Notes: generated from the letters alone by a model not told the origin. DNA of 64,000 bases from Polaromonas sp. (GCF_030689685.1 NZ_JAUYEY010000027.1:62001-126000); one strand, 5' to 3'. Numbered from the stretch's first letter, positions 16,804 through 25,897 are shown. Program-made: numbers and translations.

Positions 16804-17819
16804 GCACGGCTGAACCGTCCAGCGCAGCCCATCGGCTTAGCCTGGTTATCGGGCTGTTCCTGCTGCTTGGCGCGGCCGGCTTGCTGCTGCTGGGCGCTGG
16901 CGTGGGCAGCACCGGCTTCGACAGTGTGCTGCGGGCGCGCCATGACCCGGTGGCCTGGCAAATCATCTGGGACATCCGGCTGCCGCGCACGCTGGGTGCC
17001 TGGGTGGCGGGAGGCCTGCTCGGTCTGGCCGGCGCCGTGGCCCAAGGGCTGTTTCGCAACCCGCTGGCCGACCCCTACCTGCTCGGCAGTGCTTCCGGCG
17101 CGGCCCTCGGCGTTGCCATAGCACTGGCCTTGTTTGGAGCCTCGCCGTTTGCTGCTTCGCTGCTTGTGCGGCTGGGCCTGACCGGCGCGGCTTTCGCCGG
17201 CGCGGTGGCCGGTGTGATGCTGACGCTGGCGCTGGCCAATGGCGTGCTGCACACCCTGCGCTTGCTGCTGGCCGGTGTCATCGTGGGTGTGGTGCTGGGC
17301 GCTGCGCGCGACCTTGTTACGCTGGCCGCTCCCGACATCCTGCAGGCCATGCAGGCTTTCATGCTGGGCAGCACCGGCTTTGTCGGCTGGACCTCGTTCG
17401 CCGTCATGGCGGCTGTGCTGCTGCCGACGCTGGCCGTCGCCTGGGCCCTGAGCCGCGTGCTCGATGGCCTGGCGCTGGGCGAGGCGACGGCCGCCAGCCT
17501 GGGTTTGCCGCTGGCCGCCGTGCGCGCCGCGCTGGTGGCTGTGCTGGCGCTGGCGACCGGCGCGGCGGTAGCGCAGACCGGGTTGATCGCTTTTGTCGGG
17601 CTGGCCGCGCCGCATCTGGTGCGCTCCATCGTCAAGACCACGCACGGACGGCTGCTGGTTCTCAGTGCGCTGATGGGTGGTCTGTTGCTGATGGCCGCCG
17701 ACGTGCTGGCGCGCTGGGTGATCGCTCCGCAAGAACTGCCGGTGGGCGTGTTGACGGCAGTGCTGGGCGGAAGCTACCTGTTGTGGTTGATGCACAAACG
17801 CAGCGGCGGGTCGCTATGA
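16800..17819 (+). CDS. btuC: Vitamin B12 ABC transporter permease BtuC (FecCD family)
   Basis: Inner-membrane permease of the BtuCDF importer, 339 residues with about ten hydrophobic helices. FecCD-family landmarks are IWDIRLPRTLGAWVAGGLLG (residues about 59-78), GLFRNPLADPYLLGSASGAA, and the cytoplasmic loop GLIAFVGLAAPHLVRSIV that contacts the ATPase. The ATG at 16800 overlaps the btuF stop by 4 bases; an earlier in-frame ATG at 16686 lies deep inside btuF and is rejected. Confidence 0.95.
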   Translation: MSTAEPSSAAHRLSLVIGLFLLLGAAGLLLLGAGVGSTGFDSVLRARHDPVAWQIIWDIRLPRTLGAWVAGGLLGLAGAVAQGLFRNPLADPYLLGSASGAALGVAIALALFGASPFAASLLVRLGLTGAAFAGAVAGVMLTLALANGVLHTLRLLLAGVIVGVVLGAARDLVTLAAPDILQAMQAFMLGSTGFVGWTSFAVMAAVLLPTLAVAWALSRVLDGLALGEATAASLGLPLAAVRAALVAVLALATGAAVAQTGLIAFVGLAAPHLVRSIVKTTHGRLLVLSALMGGLLLMAADVLARWVIAPQELPVGVLTAVLGGSYLLWLMHKRSGGSL

Positions 17820-18583
17820 ATTCGATAGCTATCGACGCCCGGTCTATCAGGGCCAAGCTCGGAAATGTTGAGGTATTGCATGACATCTCCCTGGCCCTGC
17901 CCGCCGCGCGCTGGACCAGCATCGTCGGTCCCAACGGCGCCGGCAAGTCCACCTTGCTCAAAGTGCTGGCGGGTTTGCTGCCGCACAGCGGCGAGGTGGT
18001 TCTGCTGGGCCAGCCGCTGGCCACGCTGCGCGCCCGGGAGCGCGCGCAGCAACTGTCCTGGCTCGGCCAGAACGAAAGCTCTGCCGACGACCTGACCACC
18101 TACGACGTGGCCATGCTGGGCCGCCTGCCACACCAGCCCTGGCTGGCGCCGCCCAGCGATGCCGACCATGCGGCGGTAGCGCGGGCTTTGCGCGCCACCC
18201 ACGCCTGGGACTGGCGTGATCGGCCGCTGGGCCAGCTCTCGGGCGGCGAACGCCAGCGCGTGCTGCTGGCGCGGGCCCTGGCCGTCGAAGCGCAGGTGCT
18301 GCTGATGGATGAACCGCTGGCCAACCTGGACCCGCCGCACCAGACCGACTGGCTGCTGATGGTGCGTCAGCTGGTGGCCGAGGGTAAAACCGTGCTCAGC
18401 GTGTTGCATGAAATTTCGTTTGCGCTGCATGCCGACGAGCTGGTGGTGATGGATCAGGGCAGAGTGACGCACCAGGGCGCTTGCGTTGACGCGGCCACGC
18501 ACCGTGCGCTGGAACAGGTTTTCGATGACCGCATTGCGGTGCACCAGCTTGCAGGCCAGTGGGTGGCTTTGCCCAAAGTCTAG
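17816..18583 (+). CDS. btuD: Vitamin B12 ABC transporter ATP-binding protein BtuD
   Basis: ATPase that powers BtuC, 255 residues. All ABC motifs are present: Walker A VGPNGAGKSTLLK (near residue 37), Q-loop in LSWLGQNES, signature LGQLSGGERQRVLLARAL (near 139), Walker B VLLMDEPLANLD and the switch His in VLHEISFALH. The ATG at 17816 overlaps the btuC stop by 4 bases. It ends the transport block; 33 bases separate it from cobM. Confidence 0.95.
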   Translation: MNSIAIDARSIRAKLGNVEVLHDISLALPAARWTSIVGPNGAGKSTLLKVLAGLLPHSGEVVLLGQPLATLRARERAQQLSWLGQNESSADDLTTYDVAMLGRLPHQPWLAPPSDADHAAVARALRATHAWDWRDRPLGQLSGGERQRVLLARALAVEAQVLLMDEPLANLDPPHQTDWLLMVRQLVAEGKTVLSVLHEISFALHADELVVMDQGRVTHQGACVDAATHRALEQVFDDRIAVHQLAGQWVALPKV

Positions 18584-18616
18584 CTTGCGGCTAACAAACT
18601 CAAACCGGAATACATC

Positions 18617-19489
18617 ATGCAGACTGACACTTCGCCCATTGATGCAGGCCGCGCTGCTACCGCTCCGGGCACCGTCTGGTTCGTCGGCGCGGGCCCGGGG
18701 GACCCGGAGCTGATCACCGTGAAAGGCCGACGGCTGATTGAGCGCGCTGGCGCCATTTTGTTTGCGGGCTCTCTGGTCAGCGAATCCGCCACGCGCTGGG
18801 CACCTGCGGGCTGCGTGATTGCTGACAGCAAGGACCTGACACTGGAGCAGATGTCTGCCTGGCTGATTGAGCAGGCCGGACGATGTGACACCGTGGTGCG
18901 CCTGCAAACCGGTGATCCCTGTTTGTACGGTGCGCTGATAGAACTGGTGCAACCCCTCGATGCGGCTGGAGTTGCCATCGAAGTGGTGCCGGGGGTGTCG
19001 TCCGCCATGGCATCAGCGGCGGCGGCTGTGGAAAGCCTCACCTTGCCAGAGGTGACCCAAACTGTGATCCTGACGCGTGTTGAAGGGCGTACGCCCATGC
19101 CGGAGGGTGAGTCGCTCGAAGCGCTGGCCAGGCACCACACGACCTTGTGTATCTTTCTCAGCATCACATTGATGGGCCGTGTCACGGCCGCATTGACGGC
19201 TGCGGGGTGGTCACCCGATGCGCCAGTAGTGGTGGTGCACAAGGCGAGCTGGCCGGGCGAAGAAAAAATTGTCCGTGGCACCGTGGCCACCATTCAAGCC
19301 TTGTGCCGCGAGGCCAAAATCGTCAGCCAAGCCATGATCATTGCCAGTCCCACGCTGGGGGCCCGCCAATGGACGACGCTGGCCAAGTCCAAGCTTTACG
19401 ATGCCAGTTTCACCCACCGCTTTCGACGCGGCATCACGGCTGCTCCGGACGGCACTGCGCCGACAATTGCTTCACAGGAGACTCCATGA
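18617..19489 (+). CDS. cobM: (Cobalt-)precorrin-4 C11-methyltransferase
   Basis: Methylates C11 of the corrin ring precursor with S-adenosylmethionine (CobM/CbiF). The 290-residue protein has the tetrapyrrole methylase opening VWFVGAGPGDPELITVKGRR (residues about 19-38), RLQTGDPCLYGALIE in the middle and EVVPGVSSAMASAAAA, with the CbiF-specific QTVILTRVEGRTPMPEGE. N- and C-terminal tails of about 20 residues are longer than needed for the fold. Its stop overlaps the cbiX start by 4 bases. Confidence 0.95.
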   Translation: MQTDTSPIDAGRAATAPGTVWFVGAGPGDPELITVKGRRLIERAGAILFAGSLVSESATRWAPAGCVIADSKDLTLEQMSAWLIEQAGRCDTVVRLQTGDPCLYGALIELVQPLDAAGVAIEVVPGVSSAMASAAAAVESLTLPEVTQTVILTRVEGRTPMPEGESLEALARHHTTLCIFLSITLMGRVTAALTAAGWSPDAPVVVVHKASWPGEEKIVRGTVATIQALCREAKIVSQAMIIASPTLGARQWTTLAKSKLYDASFTHRFRRGITAAPDGTAPTIASQETP

Positions 19490-20499
19490 ATTCAACAGCC
19501 ATTTTGCTGGTGGGCCACGGCTCACGCGAGAAATCGGGTAACGACGAGATTGAAGCTTTTGCGCAGCAATGGCGTGCGCGCCAGCCCGGCTGGCGCATCG
19601 AAATCTGCTTTATCGAATTTTCGGAAATTACCATGAGTGAGGGCCTGCGCTGCGCCGCGATGGGTGCCAGCCGGGTCATGGTCATTCCGCTGATTTTGAA
19701 TGCGGCCGGGCACGTCAAGATGGATATTCCGCAGGCGATTGATGGGGCTCGGCTACGCTTTCCGAACGTGCAGTTTTTGTATGCGCCGCACCTGACAGCT
19801 TGTGACCATATTCTCTCCATCGTCAAGCGCCGTTTGAAGGGGGCAATGGAAAAACTGGATATGCCTGACCCGACCACGACGGGTGTGGTGATCCTGGGGC
19901 GCGGCTCGTCGGACCGCCAGGCCAACGGCGAGATGGCCAAGATGGCGCGCTGGGTCACGGAGGAAACCGATCACGAACTGGTTGATCTGGCCTTCACCGG
20001 CATCACCTGGCCGCGCCTTGAAAAAGCGGTGCAACGGCAAAGCCTGCTAGGCATGACGCAGGTGGTGGTGCTGCCTTATTACCTGTTCAACGGCACGCTG
20101 GTCGAGCGCATCACGCGGCAGGTCGAGAACCTTAAAACCCAGTATCCAGCGATCCGTTTTACCTCGACAGCCTACTTCGGCTTTGAGCGCGAAATTTTTG
20201 AATTGCTGGAGGAACGGGTCAAGGACCTGGAGCGCAATGCCCCCGCATCACGCATGCCCTGCGATGGCTGCAAATACCGGGAATTTGCGGTGGAGCACGG
20301 CATGGGTGGGCATCACCATGACGACGCGGTGCCGCATCACCATGACCATGGAAACGATCACGCGCCTCACACGGAGCACGCCCATGCGCTTGCCCAGGCG
20401 AATGATCATGCACATCCCCATGCGCCTGAGTCGGGGCATGCCCACCCGGATCACAATGACCACGCGCGCTCCCATGATCATGAGCACGCCCATCCATGA
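19486..20499 (+). CDS. cbiX: Sirohydrochlorin cobaltochelatase CbiX, long form with His-rich tail
   Basis: Inserts Co2+ into sirohydrochlorin, the committing step of the cobalt-early pathway. The 337-residue protein has two chelatase domains; catalytic His residues are seen in LLVGHGSR (His11) and LNAAGHVKMDIP. After ASRMPCDGCKYREF comes a tail of about 65 residues holding some 22 histidines mixed with Asp, Ala and Pro, well suited to bind cobalt or nickel. I chose the ATG at 19486, 4 bases into the cobM stop. Presence of CbiX marks this locus as the anaerobic-type route, even if the cell is aerobic. Confidence 0.95.
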   Translation: MNSTAILLVGHGSREKSGNDEIEAFAQQWRARQPGWRIEICFIEFSEITMSEGLRCAAMGASRVMVIPLILNAAGHVKMDIPQAIDGARLRFPNVQFLYAPHLTACDHILSIVKRRLKGAMEKLDMPDPTTTGVVILGRGSSDRQANGEMAKMARWVTEETDHELVDLAFTGITWPRLEKAVQRQSLLGMTQVVVLPYYLFNGTLVERITRQVENLKTQYPAIRFTSTAYFGFEREIFELLEERVKDLERNAPASRMPCDGCKYREFAVEHGMGGHHHDDAVPHHHDHGNDHAPHTEHAHALAQANDHAHPHAPESGHAHPDHNDHARSHDHEHAHP

Positions 20500-21182
20500 G
20501 CACCCCTAACGTCATTACCGAGCAGCTAACGGCTGCAGGAAGAGCCATCGAGTATGACTCGTTTGCGGTGATCGACCGCGAAGTGGGGCCGCATACCTAC
20601 ACCCCCGGTCAGTGGCCCATCGTTCGCCGCATGATTCACGCCAATGCCGATTTTGATTTCAACGGTCTGACGGATTTTCATCCTCAAGCGGTGAATGCGG
20701 GTGTGGCCGCCATCCTGTCGCGCGCGGCCCGCGTGGTGGCCGATGTGGAGATGATTTGTGTGGGCTTGTCTGCGCCTCGCCTGGCGCACTTTGGCATGAC
20801 GACGCACCAGTTCATCTCAGACGCTGACGTCATCGATACCGCCAAGGCAGAAGGCACGACCCGCGCCGTGCAGGCCATGCGCAAGGCGCACCGATTGGGT
20901 TTGCTCGACGGCGCCATTGTGGGCATCGGCAATGCGCCTACCGCGCTGATCGAGCTGGTGCGGCTGATTCAGGAAGAGGGCGCACGGCCTGCGCTGGTGG
21001 TGGGCATGCCTGTGGGTTTTGTGTCCGCTGCCGAATCAAAAGATCTGATGGCACAAAGCACCGCCACTCCCTGGGTGGTGATCCGGGGGCGCAAGGGCGG
21101 CTCGACGCTGGTGGTGGCCGCGATTCACGCGATGCTGGGCTTGGCGGAAGCGCGTGAGCTGAGGGAGCCCGGCGCAGCATGA
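20496..21182 (+). CDS. cobH: (Cobalt-)precorrin-8 methylmutase CobH/CbiC
   Basis: Moves the methyl group from C11 to C12 to form (cobalt-)cobyrinic acid. The 228-residue protein has the conserved active-site region PIVRRMIHANADFDF with the catalytic His near residue 48, then SRAARVVADVEMICVGL and GAIVGIGNAPTALIELVRL, and the C-terminal VIRGRKGGSTLVVAAIHAM. It overlaps cbiX upstream and cbiD downstream by 4 bases each. Confidence 0.96.
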   Translation: MSTPNVITEQLTAAGRAIEYDSFAVIDREVGPHTYTPGQWPIVRRMIHANADFDFNGLTDFHPQAVNAGVAAILSRAARVVADVEMICVGLSAPRLAHFGMTTHQFISDADVIDTAKAEGTTRAVQAMRKAHRLGLLDGAIVGIGNAPTALIELVRLIQEEGARPALVVGMPVGFVSAAESKDLMAQSTATPWVVIRGRKGGSTLVVAAIHAMLGLAEARELREPGAA

Positions 21183-22276
21183 TGAAAAAAGACGCGCCCC
21201 GCGGTACCCGCACCGGTTTCACGACCGGTGCGTGCTCTGCTGCTGCTGCGCGTGCCGCGACCATCGGGTTGGTGACCGGCCAGGTGCCCGAAGCCGTGGA
21301 ATGCCTGCTGCCCAACGGCGACTTGGTGATGTTTGCGGTGCAAAATGGCCGCTGCGGCCAGGACAGCGCCCACGCCATGGTCATCAAGGACGCAGGCGAC
21401 GACCCGGACTGCACTGACAAGGCGCATCTCACGGTCGATGTGCGCTTGCTTCACGAACTGCCGGGCCAAGTGCTGCTGATGGGGGGCTTTGGTGTGGGCA
21501 CAGTCACCATGCCGGGCCTGGGGCTGGCCGTGGGCGGCCCGGCCATCAACCCGGTGCCACGCCGCAACATCGAGGCCAATGTACGTGCTGCAGGCTCCTC
21601 TCTGCTCGACGAAGCAGGTTTTGAGGTCACGATTTCCGTGCCGCAAGGTGAGGAGATGACCAAGAAGACGCTGAATGCGCGCCTGGGCATCCTGGGCGGC
21701 ATTTCCATCTTGGGCACGACCGGCATCGTCAAGCCTTATTCCACGGCCGCCTTCCGTGCCAGCGTGGTGCAGGGCGTGCAGGTCGCCGGTACGCTGGGCC
21801 ACGGCTTGGTGGTCTTGACCACGGGCGGGCGAACCGAGAAGTTTGTCATGCAGGAAATGCCGCACCTGCCCGAGGCGGCGTTTGTGCAGATGGGCGACTT
21901 TTTGCGCTACGCCATGGGCGCTGCGGTGAAAGCGGGTTTGAAGCAGGTGGTGATTGGCGGCATGGTCGGCAAGCTCACCAAAATTGCGCAGGGCGAAACC
22001 ATCACCCACGCCGGCCGTGCCGAGGTCGATACCGGCTTGCTGGCTGACATTGCGGCCAGCCTGGGCGCAGCGCCCGAAGTGTGCGACGCGATTCGCCAGA
22101 ACGAAACCGCGCGTTATGCCGGCGAGCGCATGGATGCGCTGGGTCTGGGCACGGCATTCCATACGGCACTGGCACAGCGGGTGATCCAGACCCTGCGCAC
22201 GCGCTACCCCGATCAGTTCGATTTGAAAGTGCTGGTTTGTGACTTTGACGGTCGCAAGATAGCGGAGGCCCCTTGA
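21179..22276 (+). CDS. cbiD: Cobalt-precorrin-5B C1-methyltransferase CbiD
   Basis: Methylates C1 in the anaerobic-type pathway; cobalt-early organisms use CbiD where aerobic ones use CobF. The 365-residue protein has the defining N-terminal RTGFTTGACSAAAARAA (residues about 11-27), then GRCGQDSAHAMVIKDAGDDP and LNARLGILGGISILGTTGIV. The ATG at 21179 overlaps cobH by 4 bases. Its stop overlaps the TTG start of cobL. Confidence 0.96.
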   Translation: MMKKDAPRGTRTGFTTGACSAAAARAATIGLVTGQVPEAVECLLPNGDLVMFAVQNGRCGQDSAHAMVIKDAGDDPDCTDKAHLTVDVRLLHELPGQVLLMGGFGVGTVTMPGLGLAVGGPAINPVPRRNIEANVRAAGSSLLDEAGFEVTISVPQGEEMTKKTLNARLGILGGISILGTTGIVKPYSTAAFRASVVQGVQVAGTLGHGLVVLTTGGRTEKFVMQEMPHLPEAAFVQMGDFLRYAMGAAVKAGLKQVVIGGMVGKLTKIAQGETITHAGRAEVDTGLLADIAASLGAAPEVCDAIRQNETARYAGERMDALGLGTAFHTALAQRVIQTLRTRYPDQFDLKVLVCDFDGRKIAEAP

Positions 22277-23610
22277 ATTCTGAAAACTTTCCTGCGATAG
22301 AAAAATGTCGGATCATCGGCGTGCTGGACGATGGCGTGGACAGTCTGAGCCGCACCGCGCTGGCACACCTGCAACGGGCGCAATTGGTCATTGGCGGCAG
22401 TCGCACCCTGCAGCTGTTTGCGCCGCAGATGGACCCGACCGCTATCCGCCGCGACCTGACGGGGGCGCTGGCGCAAGTGCCTGAATGGATACGGGCGGCC
22501 CAGGCAGAAGGGCAGCGCGTGGTGCTACTGGCCACGGGGGATCCCTTGTGCCATGGCATTGCCGCCTACCTGGCCTCGCGTCTGTGCATTGAAGCCATCG
22601 ACGTGTTGCCCAACGTCTCCACCTTGCAACTGGCTTGCGCCCGGCTGGGGCTGCCGTGGCAGGACATGAAGTTTTCATCGGTCCACAGCAAGGATGCAGG
22701 CGACTGGATGGAAGGCTCAGAGCCCAGCCATGGCCTGTATGCCCTGCTGCGTGATATTCGCCAAAACGACCGTCTGGCCATTCTGACCAGCCCCGACAAC
22801 ACGCCTGATCGCATCGCCCGCATGCTGGTGACCGAAGGCATGGCGGACGACTTTCAGATGGCCGTGGCCGAGCGCCTGTGCCAGCCCGAAGAGCGCGTGC
22901 TGAGCGGCATCACCATCCAGGCGGCCACGCAGGTGCCCTTTGCCGACCCCAATGTGGTGCTGCTGTGGCGCACCACATTGCGCCCGTCGCCGGTGCTGCT
23001 GGGCTTGCCCGACGCGAGCTATCAGCAGCGTTACCCAGAAAAAGGCCTGATCACCAAAAATGAAGTGCGGGTGGTGTCGCTGGCCCGCATGCAGCTACGC
23101 GCCAACAGCGTGGTCTGGGACATTGGCGCGGGCTCAGGATCGGTGGGGCTGGAGGCGGCGCGCCTGTGCAGCCAGGGCCATGTGTACGCGATTGAAAAGA
23201 ACGTGGACGACAGCGCGATTGTGCGCAGCAACCGCAAAGCGCTGGGCATCAGCAACCACACCCTGGTGCATGGCAAAGCCCCCGAATGCCTGCAACACTG
23301 GCCGGACCCCGATGCCGTGTTTATAGGCGGCTCGGGCGGCGAGCTTGCCGAGTTGATTCGCCTGATCTTGCTCCGCCTGAAGCCTGAAGGCTGGCTGGTG
23401 ATGAACTTTGTGACGCTGGAGAACCTGAGCGTCGCCGTTGACACTCTGAAGGCGCTGGGCGTGGCTTGGGACGTGCTGCAGTTGCAGGCTTCGCGCAGCA
23501 AGCCGATCTTGCACATGAACCGTATGGCCGCCGAGAACCCGGTGTGGCTGGTGTGCGCGCAAAAAGTGACCGTGCAAAAAACAGCCAAACTGGAGAAAAG
23601 CGATGACTGA
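22273..23610 (+). CDS. cobL: (Cobalt-)precorrin-6B/7 C5,C15-methyltransferase, CbiE-CbiT fusion
   Basis: Methylates C5 and C15 and decarboxylates the C12 acetate. The 445-residue protein joins a CbiE domain (residues 1 to about 215: CRIIGVLDDGVDSLSRTALA, LLATGDPLCHGIAAYLAS) to a CbiT domain (about 230-445) with the SAM-binding DIGAGSGSVGLEAARL and AVFIGGSGGELAELI. The best start is TTG at 22273, overlapping the cbiD stop by 4 bases; no ATG is available nearby, so the rare start probably relies on coupling to cbiD. Overlaps cobI by 8 bases. Confidence 0.94.
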   Translation: MNSENFPAIEKCRIIGVLDDGVDSLSRTALAHLQRAQLVIGGSRTLQLFAPQMDPTAIRRDLTGALAQVPEWIRAAQAEGQRVVLLATGDPLCHGIAAYLASRLCIEAIDVLPNVSTLQLACARLGLPWQDMKFSSVHSKDAGDWMEGSEPSHGLYALLRDIRQNDRLAILTSPDNTPDRIARMLVTEGMADDFQMAVAERLCQPEERVLSGITIQAATQVPFADPNVVLLWRTTLRPSPVLLGLPDASYQQRYPEKGLITKNEVRVVSLARMQLRANSVVWDIGAGSGSVGLEAARLCSQGHVYAIEKNVDDSAIVRSNRKALGISNHTLVHGKAPECLQHWPDPDAVFIGGSGGELAELIRLILLRLKPEGWLVMNFVTLENLSVAVDTLKALGVAWDVLQLQASRSKPILHMNRMAAENPVWLVCAQKVTVQKTAKLEKSDD

Positions 23611-24424
23611 ACTTCACGCCGCGCAGCTCGAACGGGGAAGGGGCCGCCTTTTTGGCGTGTCTTTGGGTCCCGGTGACCCGGGGCTGATCACCCGCCGCGC
23701 CTGGGCTTTGCTGGAACGTACCGACGCTGTGTGGACCTACCCGGTACGCAGCCTGCGCAAGGAAAGCTATGCGCTCGACATCGTTCTGCGCTCGGGCATG
23801 ACGCTGCCGGCGCAACACCAGCCGCTCCTGTTCCCCATGACCCATGATGTCGAAAAACTCGCGCGCCACTGGCTCAAAGCCGCCGAGACCGTGAAGGCGC
23901 TGCTGGCCACCGGGCAAGACGTGTTGTTTCTGGTTGAAGGCGATGCTTCCACCTACGCCAGTTTCTGCTACCTGGCGCGGGTGCTGCGCGAACTGGAGCC
24001 CGATGCGCAAATCGACATCGTGCCCGGCGTCACGTCCTTCAACGCGGCCTGCGCCCAGCTGCAGATGCCACTGTCCGAGCAGGACGACACCATCGCCATC
24101 GTGCCTGCTGCTTACGGCATTGCAGCCGTCGAAAAAATGCTGGATGACTTCGACACCCTGGTGTTGATGAAGGTCAAGCCGCTGCTCGACGATTTGATTG
24201 CGCTGCTGGAGCGCCGGGGCCTGCTGGCACACAGCCGCTTCATCGAAAAAGCCGGCTCCCCGGTGGAACGCATCGTGCACAACGTGGCCGAACTCAAGGG
24301 CACCAAAGTTAATTATTTGTCGCTGCTTCTGGTTAAAAATCCCAACCGCGAGCGCGGCGAGATGCTGCGCGGTTGTCGCAAAAAAACCAGCACTGAAATT
24401 GAAGAAGAGGAATTGCAGGAATGA
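23603..24424 (+). CDS. cobI: (Cobalt-)precorrin-2 C20-methyltransferase
   Basis: First dedicated ring methylation after precorrin-2 (CobI/CbiL). The 273-residue protein has the tetrapyrrole methylase start LFGVSLGPGDPGLITRRAWA (residues about 15-34), DVLFLVEGDASTYASFCYLA, IVPGVTSFNAACAQL and VLMKVKPLLDDLIALL, as in CobI. The C-terminus ends in a charged tail (KKTSTEIEEEELQE) that is probably flexible. Overlaps cobL by 8 bases and cbiG by 4. Confidence 0.95.
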   Translation: MTELHAAQLERGRGRLFGVSLGPGDPGLITRRAWALLERTDAVWTYPVRSLRKESYALDIVLRSGMTLPAQHQPLLFPMTHDVEKLARHWLKAAETVKALLATGQDVLFLVEGDASTYASFCYLARVLRELEPDAQIDIVPGVTSFNAACAQLQMPLSEQDDTIAIVPAAYGIAAVEKMLDDFDTLVLMKVKPLLDDLIALLERRGLLAHSRFIEKAGSPVERIVHNVAELKGTKVNYLSLLLVKNPNRERGEMLRGCRKKTSTEIEEEELQE

Positions 24425-25200
24425 CTATGAATACTTTGCCGGAAACCAGCTCCGCTACACCTTTGGATGTACGCATCGTTCTGGTCGCGATCACCAAACA
24501 CGGCGCGCAGCAAACCGCCGATCTGGCACGTCGGCTGCCGCAAGCTAGCGTGTGCGTGGCCGACAAATTCGCGCCGCTGATGGCCGGCCTACCCAACCCG
24601 GTGCGTGCCTACAGCGGCGCTTTCCGCGACGAGATCGCCACGCTGTTCGCCGACTTCGACCAGGTCGTGTTCTTTGTTTCGCTGGGGGCTGTCGTGCGCC
24701 TGATCGCTCCGCATCTCAAAAGCAAGGACGAAGACCCCGGGGTGGTGGTGGTCGATGATGCGGCGCAGTTCGTGATTCCCGTGCTGTCGGGTCATGTGGG
24801 CGGCGCCAACGCCATGGCCGAACAACTTGCGGCGATGCTGAGTGCTACCGCCGTGCTGACCACCGCCTCCGACGTGGGCAAGACCATTCCGGTGGACATT
24901 CTGGGCCGTGAGCTGGGCTGGAAGGTCGAGGCGCCCAAGATCAACATCACCCGCGTGTCGGCGCATGTGGTTAACGGCGAGCCGATTGCGGTGGTGCAGG
25001 AAACGGGCAGCCCGAACTGGTGGACGCGGTCCACGCCGCTGCCGGGCAGCATTCACAAGTTCGAACGCTTCGAAGACGTGGATTTGAACCGCTTCAAGGC
25101 CGTGCTCTGGATCACGCATGCAGAAATTACCCCCGAGCGCTGGCAGCAGCTCAGTGAGCGTCTGGTGGTTTATCGCCCTCCGCAAGAGGTCGAGGCATGA
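24421..25200 (+). CDS. cbiG: Cobalt-precorrin-5A hydrolase CbiG (N-terminal and central domains)
   Basis: Opens the delta-lactone of cobalt-precorrin-5A, releasing acetaldehyde. This 259-residue protein has the CbiG N-terminal domain (VVFFVSLGAVVRLIAPHL near residues 80-97, then VLSGHVGGANAMAEQLA) and the central linker, but lacks the C-terminal CbiG/CobE domain, which is encoded by the next gene. It starts 4 bases inside cobI and overlaps cobE by 4 bases, so the two halves should be made together. Confidence 0.93.
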   Translation: MTMNTLPETSSATPLDVRIVLVAITKHGAQQTADLARRLPQASVCVADKFAPLMAGLPNPVRAYSGAFRDEIATLFADFDQVVFFVSLGAVVRLIAPHLKSKDEDPGVVVVDDAAQFVIPVLSGHVGGANAMAEQLAAMLSATAVLTTASDVGKTIPVDILGRELGWKVEAPKINITRVSAHVVNGEPIAVVQETGSPNWWTRSTPLPGSIHKFERFEDVDLNRFKAVLWITHAEITPERWQQLSERLVVYRPPQEVEA

Positions 25201-25625
25201 CGGGTCGCTTGACGCAGGTGGCCGTGGGCCTGGGCTGCGACCGCGGCACGCCGCTGGCCACCGTGGCGCAGACACTGGACGCCGCGCTGGCTCAGGCCGG
25301 TCTGGTGCGGTCGCAGGTGGCGGTGCTGGCCAGCATCGAGGCCAAGCGTGATGAGCCTGCGTTTGCCGAGCTGGCGGCGCAGGGCGGCTGGCCGCTGCGT
25401 TTTTTCAGTGCCGCCGAGCTGGCCGCCGTGCCGGTGCCCAACCCCTCGGCCACCGTGCTGCGCCACATGGGCACGCCGTCGGTGTCGGAGGCCGCTGCCG
25501 TGCTCGCGGGGCAGACCACTGCGGCGGGCCTGGTGGTCGAAAAATTCAAGCATCAGGGGCCCGATGGGCGTAACGCCACCGTGTCCATTGCCACTTGCGC
25601 CCGCGTTGCACTTGGACTGTGTTGA
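25197..25625 (+). CDS. cobE: CobE / CbiG C-terminal domain protein
   Basis: A 142-residue protein equal to the C-terminal domain that is fused to CbiG in many bacteria and free-standing as CobE in others. Diagnostic stretches are VAVGLGCDRGTPLATV (residues about 8-23), LASIEAKRDEPAFAELA and HMGTPSVSEAAAVLA. Its exact role is not settled for the family; it probably binds a corrin intermediate. Coupled to cbiG by a 4-base overlap. Confidence 0.9.
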   Translation: MTGRLTQVAVGLGCDRGTPLATVAQTLDAALAQAGLVRSQVAVLASIEAKRDEPAFAELAAQGGWPLRFFSAAELAAVPVPNPSATVLRHMGTPSVSEAAAVLAGQTTAAGLVVEKFKHQGPDGRNATVSIATCARVALGLC

Positions 25626-25680
25626 CGATTTCGTTTCGCTGGCTTTATTTTTTTCTTCAGTTTTAACCCAAGGAGTTTTC

Positions 25681-25884
25681 ATGAACGCTTCCACTTCAAC
25701 TGCTTCCGTAACTACCGCCGTAGTCAGCCAGCACGTCACATCCAGAGTGTCCCTGCTGGCGCAGCTGGGCGGCGCACTGCTGCTTGGCCTGGTCATGCTG
25801 TATGCCGTCGGTTTCAGCGAAGCGTCGGTCGCGCACAACGCGGCTCATGATGTGCGCCATGCCAATGGCCGTCCCTGCCATTGA
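25681..25884 (+). CDS. cbtB: Cobalt transporter subunit CbtB
   Basis: A 67-residue membrane protein with one hydrophobic helix (LLAQLGGALLLGLVMLYAVGF) and a C-terminal His-rich metal motif (VAHNAAHDVRHANGRPCH) characteristic of CbtB. AAGGAG lies before the ATG at 25681; in-frame sequence upstream of it belongs to cobE in another frame. CbtB pairs with CbtA, 13 bases downstream, as a predicted cobalt importer that is usually under B12 control. Confidence 0.92.
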   Translation: MNASTSTASVTTAVVSQHVTSRVSLLAQLGGALLLGLVMLYAVGFSEASVAHNAAHDVRHANGRPCH

Positions 25885-25897
25885 GCCGGAGTACCCT

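Noticed and set aside
16365-17795. Long minus-strand open frame (476 codons, Gln/His/Arg-rich) opposite btuF-btuC
   Set aside because: It is the mirror of two well-supported genes in GC-rich DNA; composition (QH/QQ/RR runs) is typical of antisense frames and no family motif is visible.
17816-17850. Possible family A repeat at the start of btuD (GATAGCTATCGACGCCCGG)
   Set aside because: Only the ATAGCT half matches; the GGAGGC half is missing, so chance is likely.
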